A stretch of DNA of 23,317 bases from Amphimedon queenslandica (GCF_000090795.2 NW_003546779.1:1-23317); one strand, 5' to 3'. Positions 10,784 to 20,503 are shown, counted from the stretch's first letter. Translations and numbers: made by a program. The notes: generated by a model from the letters alone, not told the origin.

Positions 10784-13030
10784 AGTAGCTGTTGGCTGAT
10801 ATAAAACTCATTTGGTGGACTCTACAATGTACTCTTTCTACTCCTGGTCTTCAATCCTCACTGTATCTTTAACATTACATGCATCACAAGCTCATGTGCT
10901 GAATTCTAAGCATTGACTGACACTTAAAACAAGAGAGGATTACCGGCAACAAAGGATTGCATAAAGTGAGTACTGTGCATACATGTAAGAGAGTATGTTG
11001 TGTGTTACAATAAAGTGTATACTACTGTACGAGTCTTAATTTTCAAGGTGCATTAAATTTCGTTATTTTTGTGCTCACCTTAAATCCACAAAATTTAAAC
11101 CACATCTATAATGCCATTCTATTGTATGTAGACTATGGCCAGAACACAAAAATTAGCTCACACGAATATTAACTTTTGAGCACATTTCATTGAAAACACA
11201 AAATTTTAACACTCGAAAATTTGAATGCATACAGTATACATTGATTGCACATCTTTCTCACTCATTATTAGTTAATTATCAATACATGTACATGTTTCTT
11301 ATTCACACTCTATAGGAAAAGGAGACACTAAGACAATGGCACTGGACATTACTAGATGAACAATTGATTACTCAAGTCTAGTTTGAGGGAATACATGTAA
11401 CTCTGAGTCAGTACTTTGCTATTGAACTTTACCAATACAAAATATAGCACGTATGGACCATAAGACACATTATTGTATTAATACAATGACACAGCATATG
11501 AGTGATAATGTTTACTACACCTGCTGACATGGCAATAAATTATGATGACACATTGTCATCATGTGATTGTACACTATGCAATTTGTAAGATTGTACATAC
11601 ACATAAATAATAATAGTACATGTTGCATAATTCATGCAGTAACTATGCAATATACTGTAAAACTTGTACTGTGCAATGAAAATTTCATTATACAGTGTGT
11701 ACAATGTAGTGTGCCATATCTCCCAACAAATTTCAAGTATATATACAATGTACATGTATGTATAAATCTAATGTTACACAAAACTCACAATTGCATCTTG
11801 CACAGTCATTAAAGAGCATCATGTACATGGAAGGGGCAAAGACAGAGGAAGGGAGACCATTCCAATATATTTTCATCTACCATATATTTTCATGACTGTT
11901 AGCTCCAGAAAAAAGAGAGAGAGAGAGAGAGCTAGATCAGTTGATAAGCATCACACTACATGATACAAATACAAGTCACCACTCACCAGGTCATATTTGT
12001 ACTCACCTGATCACCTGATCATCACATGTGCTCTTATAGCTCCTTGCACAATCATCAGCTAATCATCCATAAAATGAAGTCACCTCAATCAGCTTCATGA
12101 GTATAGGAGAAAGATTCCTTTACCTTGAATAGCCTACACTGGTGATAGTAAAATCTTTAAAGCAGAACTGTACATGATATATGTAGCATAATAGGGCTTT
12201 TATAGGGTAACATGACTCATGAAATGTCATTAATGAATAGTAAACAATGACAAACATCTATGAAATAATGGTGAAATACTAATGAATATAATTACAGTAC
12301 AATGACTGCAATAAAAGCAACGCACCTTTACTCTACAAGGCCCAGACTTCCCTCATAAAAGTCATTATAAAAGACTATCAAGTAAAAACCAAACAGTAAT
12401 TTACTAGAACCAGCTAAAACTGTTAACATAAAGCCATGAAAAAATCGAATGAGACAATATCAGTGCGTCCAAGCAAGAATATCCAAATACTATATATATA
12501 TTCCATGATATAATTATTGACGAATGTGTTACAAAAAAATTGTCTACCCTCACATCATAATAACTATGCATCACTTGAAAAGTACAGCACTAGAAAAATG
12601 CAAGACACTGAGGGCTACACTTTTTGCCAGACCCTGATGATGTACATGTATGGCCACAGATAACAAACTACTTCAACAGTTAAATTACAATCTTTGCCCA
12701 ATAATGCATGAGCCACTTTAATTACCTCATGCATCTACATATACTTGTTTCTTTATTTACTGGATAATACATTAAAGCATTAAGTTTACATAATTGGCCT
12801 TGCCACACATGTATAGGTGGGTACTATTATAGTTAGGCTGTCATTTTACATGTAAATTTATGGTGAAGGATTAGCTAAATTTTTAAGTGCATATACTACA
12901 AGCCAAAATAGAGTGAGAGTCAAGAATTAAGATACAATACGCAAAAAACATTGATACAACTGCTTTTTACACAAGTATATACATTAAATAATAATGAACA
13001 TACTTCTTAATCTTTGCCTTCTTCTTGTCA
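10784..13030. other. Gene-poor stretch
   Basis: No reading frame here has splice sites or protein-like composition. The frames near 11540-11812 open on both strands are low-complexity and overlap each other. 11035-11225 has weakly inverted AT-rich blocks (GTGCTCA/TGAGCAC) that may be an old inverted-repeat element. Confidence 0.55.
11914..11931. repeat. GA microsatellite
   Basis: About nine uninterrupted GA units, the only clear dinucleotide run in the window. Confidence 0.85.
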
Positions 13031-13714
13031 TTATTAAAGTGCCCATCACTTTTAGTTGGTCAATTTTCATTGCTATAAATACAAAAAAGAAAGTAATTTC
13101 TAACATTTAATATACATTTTTAACACAACTAATGGTAGAAACATGTACTTACTAAAGGTGAGTTCTTGTGACAAATGCCCTAATTGTTTTGCTAATCCAT
13201 GAGGTAACTTAAGCCAAAAACCACACCTACTGCAAGAGCCACAAAGGAAGTTTGGTCCAGAGCTCAAGCTCACAACAGAATAAAACCTTTTCTTGTATCC
13301 ATCCAAAGAATATTCCAACTGCAAACTAAGTAAAGATACAATGCAAGTGATTTTAAAGACAATGCATTATGAATAATCATATGAATAATCATTGATTATT
13401 GTTCTTTCTAAAATACATTGTGACACAGTGGATAGTTTATACAGTAAGAAAAGAGTTACAATGTAAGCAGCTGACCCAAGTTACGCATGTTATAAGTGTA
13501 GTTTACTTATAATACAATATACCATATCCTCCCTCAAAGGCCATCACAAACTTCTACTTATTCTCATTATTTTTCATATAACATTACTAAAGAGCTGCCA
13601 AAAGGTTGCTTAGAATAGAGAGTCTCGAATTAACAAGTAGCCAATAAATTGATTTACAACAGGTGTATATGCAGAACAGCAACTACACCTGAATGAGAAT
13701 TAACATCATATAGA
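13031..13714. repeat. Duplicated segment, copy 1
   Basis: Collinear with 18962-19850 in the same orientation, from TTATTAAAGTGCC to CATCATATA, with scattered substitutions and small indels. This copy lacks the 202-base insertion present in copy 2 and has an intact exon-like frame at 13153-13318. The homology covers exon-like and non-coding parts alike, so it is a DNA-level duplication or a mobile repeat, not a retrocopy. Confidence 0.9.
13153..13318 (-). CDS. Exon-like ORF inside duplicated segment, function unknown
   Basis: Bounded by an acceptor (CTTAGTTTGCAG) and a strong donor (GTAAGT). It reads LEYSLDGYKKRFYSVVSLSS, then GPNFLCGSCSRCGFWLKLPH, then GLAKQLGHLSQELTF, ending in phase 1. The CGSCSRCG cluster could bind metal but fits no family I know. 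No partner exons were found. The second copy (19091-19258) has a 4-base insertion in the same exon and is broken. It is either an exon of a multicopy family or part of a repeat. Confidence 0.4.
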
Positions 13715-14087
13715 GATGTCATATTAATGCTTCTTAGTATATTATGCTGTGCACAAATTTAATTTATTTCAATTGATAGATTGAAATATCATGAAGTCAG
13801 TACAATGACAATACCAATCAGTAGAATGACCAAGGAGAAAAACACAAGCCTACTAAATGTTGGTAGTTTGGTACATTTATATTTCATAGAGTGGCTGCAT
13901 GCTTTTATAACATTAATATAGAGATACATGTACATTCAATCTAGAAATCTCTAAATTATCTCTAAATGCCATACACATACAGTATATTATGTTCATGTAT
14001 GTTTATCAAGCTTTCATGCAACAAGTGAATGTATGGTGGTTTTTAAAGGCGGATTTATAATCTCACTCTAGTCCTGGCGTTACGTTG

Positions 14088-14120
14088 ACGCTGGAGTTGA
14101 ATCTGGTTCAACTCCAGTGT
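14088..14120. repeat. Strong stem-loop
   Basis: CTGGAGTTGAA (14091-14101) and TTCAACTCCAG (14107-14117) are perfect inverses around a 5-base loop. The stem extends three more pairs, one of them a wobble. A looser inverted similarity (TGGCG blocks) continues outside it, which suggests a fold-back repeat. Confidence 0.7.
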
Positions 14121-14266
14121 GAAGCATGCGCCAAAAGGTCAAATTGCCCACGCTTTTGATTAAAAATTGATGGTACGTTGGCCTAGCGTAATATTGTAAA
14201 TCTGGCTTAGCTCTAAAAGAGCTACAGGGTTTCCCACAGGATTTGGCATAGTGGATTGTTAAATTT

Positions 14267-14640
14267 CTCAAAAATTAGCCAAAGACTAGGGCTGTATAGG
14301 GTATTTCAACAAAAATCACTAAGAAAAAATTTTGCTTTTTTATGATACATATATACATATCCTTATGTTGTGTATCAACTTTAGTTAATTTCAATCAAAA
14401 TTGGATTTTTATTAATTTTTTTAGTTGCTCAAAAATCAGGTCAAAGTCCCTCTAATACACCAAGGGATTAATTTTGGCCAAATAATTCAAAACTGAAAAG
14501 GAGAGAATTTTCCATTTTTATATTTTTTTCTGATACATGTACTAACTGATTCTAATCAACTTTGTTTTTTTACATTTGAATTTGCTCAAAAATTGGGCCA
14601 AAGCTCCTGTCAAAAATGAAAAGGATAGAATTCTCCATTT
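14267..14640. repeat. Degenerate tandem repeat, period about 160 bases
   Basis: The block CTCAAAAATTAGCC recurs with changes at 14267, 14428 and 14585, each followed by CAAAG. Other shared blocks are TTTTATGATACAT/TTTCTGATACAT, and AAAAGGAGAGAATTTTCC/AAAAGGATAGAATTCTCC. Units are diverged and AT-rich. Confidence 0.55.
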
Positions 14641-15120
14641 TAATAATTACAACAAATTTTGCAAAATTACTTAAAATCTATTTTGCAGATTTAATTTTTG
14701 CAAATTTATGTCTTCTGCCATCTTGTTCTGTAAAAAATTGACTTTCATGCAATTAATTTTTGTGAATCTTCAAAGAATCACAAAATCTGTGAAATTTTCA
14801 ATCTTAAAAATTTTGCACTAGACGATATACATGTATGTATGTGGTGGCACCCCATTTGTTTCATTATTGAGCCAAAAATACATAAACATTCCCTTTTAAA
14901 TTAAAAAATACACTGTTCAGTAACAGACTTTACACATATCAATCCTTACCATTAAAACATAAGGTTCATAGCTCTAATGTCAGCGTAGAGTCCTCAATGT
15001 AGTTTTATAAGACGTAGTAAGTTGTAGTCTTTAGCAATAGAGATCTATCTCTCTTAGCTGGTTGGAGCTACACGTGGTCAGCCACTCCTCTATTAATTTA
15101 AGAGCCACGCCCATTCAACA

Positions 15121-15273
15121 TCACACTGGATTAATTTGCAGCTTTTTACTCTCGTCATCTCCTCTTGCTCTCCTCCTAAACTTTCTGACTATCAGGAAAA
15201 GGACAAGAATAAAGACTCCTAATAAAAAGACATTCAGGTAACTAAAATAAGACTCTTCATCATGAGACGATGC
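15121..15273 (-). CDS. Candidate single-pass membrane microprotein, 51 residues
   Basis: From ATG at 15273 the frame reads MASSHDEESYFSY, a hydrophobic helix LNVFLLGVFILVLFLIV, then a strongly basic stop-transfer segment KFRRRARGDDESKK and a short tail to TGA. An in-frame upstream ATG would give 68 residues; the shorter form has the cleaner start. Acidic N-terminus, one helix and basic flank suggest a membrane anchor with its C-terminus in the cytosol. It lies head to head with the P450 reductase exons. It resembles the N-terminal anchor of that enzyme only in general character. A weak donor (CCA then GTGTGA) could make it a first exon. Confidence 0.45.
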   Translation of the reverse strand, partial: ASSHDEESYFSYLNVFLLGVFILVLFLIVRKFRRRARGDDESKKLQINPV

Positions 15274-15434
15274 CATAATGTGTACATGGTTACATATAAG
15301 TGCAATATATTTTACGTAGACGCACATGGTTTTAGGTTATGTTTTGCCGTTTACATTTTTTTGACTGTTGTAAATCCTGCTTTGGATGATGAATAATAAT
15401 TATGCACACTATTAGAGGATATGCGTGATAAGTA

Positions 15435-15764
15435 CCTTAGGGTGGGTATTAATTGCGCTCTTAAATTTTAGCGTTTTCAAGGGGACCCTGATTTAGCGAA
15501 ATGTAATATTAGCGAAAATACGAAAAAACCAATGGTGATCGAAACTCCCATTTAAAAGCATAATACAACTCAAGAAGCCCAATGAATCCATTTAAGAACA
15601 GAACACTTGAAAAGATCACCCTATCTTCTGTTATCTTGTTACAGATCTTGCCTATCTTACTTGTTTACACAAGTACATTAGAAGTATTATTAGCGTCTGG
15701 TTGAATTAGCGTTTTTAAGTACAAACGCTAAAATTAAGTGTTGCAATTAATACCCACCCTAAGG
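15435..15764. mobile_element. MITE with 22-base perfect terminal inverted repeats and TA target duplication
   Basis: Starts CCTTAGGGTGGGTATTAATT and ends with the exact inverse. After a short mismatch the inverted match resumes (TTTTAGCGTTT), so the arms span about 44 bases. TA flanks both sides (15433-15434 and 15765-15766). At 330 bases with no ORF it is non-autonomous. The TA duplication points to a Tc1/mariner-type transposase in trans, by analogy. Identical arms suggest recent insertion. Confidence 0.9.
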
Positions 15765-15766
15765 TA

Positions 15767-16278
15767 TATTCATTGCAAAATGAAATATTGCATACCGTAA
15801 TAACTTACAAGTATAAAATTTAATTTTCTTGATAGCAGTCTTTCAGGTGACTACTAGACCCCATTAAATCCTTAGGATGCTTTCTAAGCTTACAAAAAAG
15901 GCCTCAAGAAGGTAGCAAGGCAAGAAAATGTTTTCCCCATTGAAAACTTGACGTCCAACATGGCAGCCAATTTTCTGTGTGGGTTGGATATACAGTTTTT
16001 AAAAGTTATGAATATGCATGTACTTAACATGCATATCCTCTATTTTTGTGTCTTGAGTCTGGCTTTAGTCTCATGCCCAGACTAGTCTGGCTTATAAAAT
16101 TTATAATTTAGGGTGAGCACAAAAATGAAAAACAATTTTAAAATTTCAATGTAACATTTTATGAAGTTATTCTAATTATATACATGTAAATGACTGCTTT
16201 TTGTCAAAATATAGTATTAATGGATCAAGTCTAATGACTGTTCATGAATTTCTCTTTTTCTCTATTGGTATAAAACAG
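15767..16278. other. Non-coding upstream of P450 reductase exon
   Basis: No membrane-anchor exon was found on the plus strand here. A small inverted pair AGTCTGG/CCAGACT lies near 16055-16085. Confidence 0.5.
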
Positions 16279-17622
16279 ATTTCTTCTCCTGTTTATTCCT
16301 CCTCACTGAGTACGTCTGGTAGTTTTATTGATAAAATGAAAACCCGAAAGAAAAGGGTATTGATTCTGTATGGGTCTCAAACTGGTACTGGGGAAGAATT
16401 CTCTAATAGATTAGCAAAGGACTCATCTCGTTTAGGACTACCAGCCATGACCTTTGACCCTGAGGACTGCACTGACTGGGTAAGGATCTTAATCATTGAT
16501 TCGGATTGACATTACCCCAATGTTTTGTACATACATTGGGTTGTATGTAGATGCTACATGTATGTTCATGTAGAAAACTTCTTTTAATTAAAAGCTTTGC
16601 CTTTTAGAAGTCAATCTCCTTGTCACTTTATGCCATGTATAAAGTTTGAGCCTGTTTTTGTCAGATTTTTGGTATTTTAGTTTTTATTTGGTAGCGCATA
16701 GCTGCAAATTTTTGTTAGTCAAAATTTCATCAATATAATGAGGCATTTTTTTGAAAAAATTTTTGCTCCACGTGGGTGGTATGCGGATTTATAACAGAAA
16801 TGACAAAAATTCTATTAACGAAAATTAATTTTGACAAATTAAGATTATGACGAAAGTTTTGACTAATGAAAATTTGGAGTTATGGGGTTTGCATTCTAGT
16901 CATACAGTACCATATAGCCGGAAATTTTGGAGGGAGTAAAATTTGGCGAATTGCTAAATTTTGGTTATTGGCAGATTTTAATTTGGCGAATTAGTGGCCA
17001 CGTGCCATTGAGCATGCGTGTAAAGGCTCAAAATGGCGGTTTTTATTTTGGCGAATGAAACTCTATTCGCCAAATTCGCCAAATTTTTGTCCCTCCAAAT
17101 TTTTGTGCTATACGGCATTTTCTCACTTAGAAAGTTCATTCCACTAATGTTAGGCATTAAGCTTCAAATCATAGACTCTGAAATATTACTATTGATATTA
17201 TACTGTCCAAGACATAATTTATTGATGTCTTAATGTTACGTAGAATGTTTGAGCAGATTTTGATGAATTATGGGACCAAAAACACATGTACATGTACTGA
17301 CCTTTTTGCAAATTTTTGAATTAAAATGTATTTCAGTGAAAATTAATAGTGCACCAATCCACTGTTTAGGAGCTACCTTTAGCTATGATTATTTGATTAT
17401 TATCAATATATCTTTTATTTTATGTTGTTGTTTAATTATAATAATTGTACTACTTTATTATTATTTTAGGATGACCTTACTAGAGTAGGACAGGAAGTTG
17501 AAGGATCACTTGTTATTTTTGTAATGGCCACTTATGGAGAGGGAGACCCAACTGATAATGCTCAGGAATTTTTTGACTGGTTAAAAGAAACTACTGATAA
17601 TCTTCAAGGACTAAAATATACG
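16279..17622 (+). CDS. POR: NADPH-cytochrome P450 reductase, FMN-domain exons only (partial gene)
   Basis: Two exons, 16279-16479 and 17470-17622, both in phase 0 with acceptors TATAAAACAG and TTATTATTTTAG and donors GTAAGG and GTTAGC. Together they give 118 residues. The first reads SFIDKMKTRKKRVLILYGSQ, then TGTGEEFSNRLAKD: the FMN phosphate-binding loop. The second has VIFVMATYGEGDPTDNAQEF, the second FMN-contact loop, ending just before the expected FGLGN. The family carries electrons from NADPH through FAD and FMN to microsomal P450s, and is normally about 680 residues with an N-terminal membrane anchor. GDPTDNA separates it from nitric-oxide synthase relatives. Neither the anchor exon nor any later FMN, FAD or NADPH exon was found in the window. 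It is either a truncated copy or a gene with a very long intron. The 990-base intron holds a MITE (16908-17117). Confidence 0.88.
16908..17117. mobile_element. MITE inside the P450 reductase intron
   Basis: The left arm TACCATATAGCCGGAAATTT ends in TTGGAGGG; the right arm, reverse-complemented, reads TGCCGTATAGCACAAAAATT and ends in TGGAGGG. Both arms are followed inward by TTTGGCGAAT-type blocks in opposite orientation. Length 210 bases, no ORF. No convincing target duplication was found. Confidence 0.8.
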
Positions 17623-18189
17623 GTTAGCTCATCATTTTAAATTACTACATGTACATGCATAAGTAGTGTAGAATGATGCATAATTACATGCACTTAAGTT
17701 ACATGTACACGTACATGTTATTGTATCATTCTGTATTAGTATTGTTCATTGCTAAGCTATTGAGTGGTTGGGCTAGCACTGTTTGTATATAGTACATGTA
17801 TTCTTTAGCTTATTTATGAAATTTAAATATTGTTTTCAATCCACCAATGGCATTGCGTTTATTAGTGCTGGTATTAGTTCTTCTGTAAATCATTTTTATT
17901 TAATATCATTGCTTTACCTTGGGTACGCCACCGGAGCTTATAGGGAGAACCTCAGTTTTTGTTGAAAATCAGGAAATGAAATTTGACGGTTCAAATGGTG
18001 TGTTAATGCTTAGTAGTGAATTTTTGCTGACAAGAATAGTTATAAGACAAATTTGGTTGAATGAGTTATCACAACTATACTATAGTGTCAAATATCACAC
18101 TGTTCTGCATAATGTACTGAAATAAATCAAAATGAATTAATCAAAAATAAAACTTAGCATTGTACTTGTATATACTAAGATAAAGAAAC
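17623..18189. other. Non-coding downstream of P450 reductase exon
   Basis: No continuation of the reductase is visible. Contains ACATGTAC-type palindromes at 17647 and 17700. The plus-strand frame at 17919-18125 has no similarity to the enzyme. Confidence 0.5.
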
Positions 18190-18946
18190 ATTAGTAATTA
18201 TCACACTATTCTATTAAGACACACACATTTAACTACTTAACATAAATCTCATAATAACTAACAGGACTGTCTTCATCATCATAATCAGCACACACACTCA
18301 ACTCAATATAGTCAGTAGTGGTATTGCTACCATAGTCTCTGTAAAACCATGGGATACCAGGAACATTACAACAAGGGGACTCAAGAGAGCCACAACCTTG
18401 ACGATCCCATAGTGGATCAGATGTGTAGAGAATCTGCTATACTAGGAACACCTGATTCACAGAAGTAGTTATTACCAATAGAAGCTGGCACTGATACAGA
18501 ACTACCATTATTACATGGACATGAAGAGCCTAATTCACTTTGACCAGCAATGAATGACCAGACTTTTTGACGGGAAGGTCCTTGAGTGATACTAACACCA
18601 TCAAAATCCTGAGCACTATTAAGACCATTTATAGAACCAAATATATATCCTGTTACTCTACCACACACCTGAGAATAACTGATATCATTAGATGGGAACT
18701 GAACTGATATGCAACCATTGTGTAATGTTTGTTTACCACAAGCTCTAACTCCTGACTGGTACAGACCAAACCCAGAAGGACAGTTCTGTGTATCAAAAAG
18801 GGGTTTACTCCATGTTGACTGCTTTGCTTCCTTCCTCTACTGGTTGAGACTGTCGAGTATCAGTTGATGTTATGTTAGTATTAATATCCAGTATTTCATA
18901 TGCATCTTCCTGATTTGGTTGAGCTGCTAATAAAAATCACTGACAT
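18190..18946 (-). pseudogene. Decayed, internally deleted copy of the fibrinogen-like gene
   Basis: Closely matches the gene at 21155-22789 from its 3' flank and stop (18233-18235) back to CPSGFGLYQSG. It then jumps directly to the cytoplasmic segment KQSTWSKP, so the transmembrane helix, the 22-residue repeats and the start of the fibrinogen-like domain are gone (about 880 bases). The deletion junction itself is in frame. Other lesions break it: an 8-base deletion near 18437 (the frame stops at 18417), an 11-base deletion after the codons for QPVE, and a 1-base deletion near the N-terminus with a TAG beyond it. The match ends at 18946, next to duplicated segment copy 2. It cannot encode a membrane protein. 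Confidence 0.9.
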
Positions 18947-18961
18947 ACATGTATCTATTCT

Positions 18962-19850
18962 TTATTAAAGTGCCTATCACTTTTAGTTGGTCAATTTTTA
19001 TTGCTATAAAATACAATAAAAAGAAAAGTAATTTCTAACATTTAGTATACATTTCAACACAACTAATGGTAGACATATATACTTACTAAAGGTGATTTCT
19101 TGTGACAAATGCCCTAATTGTTTTGCTAATCCATGAGGTACATGTAACTTAAACCATAAACCACACCTAGACTACTGCAAGAGCCACAAAGGAAATTTGG
19201 TCTAGAACTAAAGCTCACAACAGAATAAAGCCTTTTCTTGTATCCATCCAAAGAATATTCTAACTGTGAACTAAGTAAAAAGATACAATGCCAGTAATTT
19301 TAAAGACAATGCATTATGAATAATCATTAATTATTGTTCTTTTTTATACATTGTGACACAGTTGATAGTTTGTACAGTAAGGAAGGAGCTACAATGTAAG
19401 CAGCTGACAAGTTACACAAGTCATAAGTGTAGTTTACTTATAATACAATATATCATATCCTCTTCTCAAAGGCAATCACAAACTTCAACTTATTATTATT
19501 ATTTTTCATACAACATTAGTAAAAGTATAGAGCTGCCAAAAGGTTGCTTAGAATAGAGAGTCTCAAATTAACAAGTAGCCAATAAATTGATTTACAACAG
19601 ATGTGTACTGTACCGTATAGGGGGTATATTTCACTGAAAAATGTTTGTTCTAAGCAGGATTAGAAATTTTCGTTCGTTTTATTTTCATTCTGAGCAGCCA
19701 TTTTCTAAATGTGGCATTGAGGAAATGCATTTTTCATTATTTGTTCCACAAAGAATGAGAACAAAAAGAAAGAAATTAAACTCTGACAGAATATACCAGC
19801 TATATACAGTATGCAGAACAGCAACTACACCTGAATGAGAACATCATATA
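18962..19850. repeat. Duplicated segment, copy 2
   Basis: Second copy of 13031-13714. It differs by substitutions, a 4-base and a 6-base insertion inside the exon-like frame (which then meets a stop), and a 202-base insertion at 19608-19809. Its right edge at CATCATATA is also where copy 1 stops matching, and an unrelated repeat begins immediately (19851). Its left edge lies about 15 bases from the fibrinogen-like pseudogene. Confidence 0.9.
19608..19809. mobile_element. Short inverted-repeat insertion in duplicated segment copy 2
   Basis: Copy 1 reads GTGTATATGCAG without interruption; copy 2 has GTGTA, then 202 extra bases, then TATGCAG, so the insertion is defined by comparison. Its ends are CTGTACCGTATAG and CTATATACAG, which are inverse except for three bases. 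The TACCGTATAG block links it to the elements at 7415 and 16908. Either it left no target duplication or a TA was already repeated at the site. Confidence 0.75.
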
Positions 19851-19996
19851 CAGGGGCGTAGGCAGGATTTTTGGAGGATTTTTCCATAGGCAGGATTTTG
19901 GCCGGGCAAGCTATGCACCACACAAAGCGCGCCACAAAATTTTGCAAAACCACACCTTTTAAGGGCGTGACCACACCCATTTTTCAATATGGTGGA
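19851..19996. mobile_element. End of a dispersed repeat beginning CAGGGGCGTAGGCAGG
   Basis: CAGGGGCGTAGGCAGGATTT, followed by a second TAGGCAGGATTTTGGCCGGG, resembles the GGGGCGTAGCCAGG-type ends seen on many dispersed invertebrate DNA elements (recalled, not searched). The start coincides with the end of the duplicated segment. No matching opposite end is present in the window, so it is a fragment or a solo end. Confidence 0.45.
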
Positions 19997-20503
19997 CTTA
20001 AAGAAAGATTATAGCCATTAGATACAAGATTTATCATTTTGCAGACCTCTGTAAAACTCCGGTTTTTAAGCATACAATCAATATAAATATGACAAATGTG
20101 CATCACTGAGGCAGCAGGTTCATGGTGGCTCAGTGGGGAAGGCGTGTGGCTGGATTTACCTATGTGCACTGGTTTGAATCCAGCAATAATCTTTTTTTTT
20201 AATTTTTTTTACTACTTAGTACTTACTAGTACTTAGCTATGTCCCATACTTATGTTAGGAGTCCCCTAGTTGGCTATTGTTTTAGGGTGGCGGTTTTTTT
20301 AGAGCGTCCCTACTCATTTTAGGAGTCCCCAAGGTTGGTTTAGGTTTAGTTTTTTTTAATTTTAGAGTGTTTCCTAGGCATTTTAGGAGTTTCCAGTTAT
20401 GTTATGTGAGTGGTAGAAATAGCCACTGCCATAAAAATGGAGTTTTACGGAGATGCACAGAATGATAAATCCTGTGCCTAATGGCTTTAAAGAAAGATCA
20501 TAG
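19997..20503. mobile_element. Inverted-repeat element with about 18-base flanking direct repeats and an internal Pol III-like promoter
   Basis: The outer direct repeats are CTTAAAGAAAGATTATAG (19997-20014) and CTTTAAAGAAAGATCATAG (20485-20503). Directly inside, the element begins CCATTAG (20015) and ends CTAATGG (20484), and the arms match as inverses over about 55 bases (GATTTATCATT and GTAAAACTCC against AATGATAAATC and GGAGTTTTAC). The centre holds a tRNA-like A and B box pair, a T-run, and three spaced copies of TTAGGAGT. No protein is encoded. Confidence 0.75.
20118..20200 (+). repeat. tRNA-derived SINE-like head
   Basis: TGGCTCAGTGG (20126-20136) matches the Pol III A box, and GGTTTGAATCC (20171-20181) the B box with one change; the spacing of 45 bases is normal. 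A T-arm (CTGG/CCAG around TTTGAAT) forms, but the acceptor arm does not pair, so this is not a working tRNA gene. A T10 run ends the segment, which would stop Pol III. Confidence 0.65.

Larger units (their letters stand above)
13715..15120. other. Non-coding, repeat-rich
   Basis: Apart from the hairpin at 14088 and the tandem blocks at 14267-14640, no feature is supported. The frame across 14080-14271 covers the hairpin and shows no domain. Confidence 0.55.

Noticed and set aside
11540..11812. Overlapping frames on both strands
   Set aside because: Low-complexity, Tyr/Ile/Cys-rich translations of AT-rich DNA, with no splice sites or domain.
17919..18125. Continuation of P450 reductase
   Set aside because: The translation lacks the expected FGLGN segment and any reductase motif, and the frame is not preceded by a fitting acceptor.
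19984..20169. Minus-strand frame near the inverted-repeat element
   Set aside because: It lies entirely within repeat DNA, spans a terminal arm and the tRNA-like part, and has no protein-like features.
20118..20200. Functional tRNA gene
   Set aside because: A and B boxes and a T-arm are present, but the acceptor arm does not pair, so I treat it as a SINE-like derivative.
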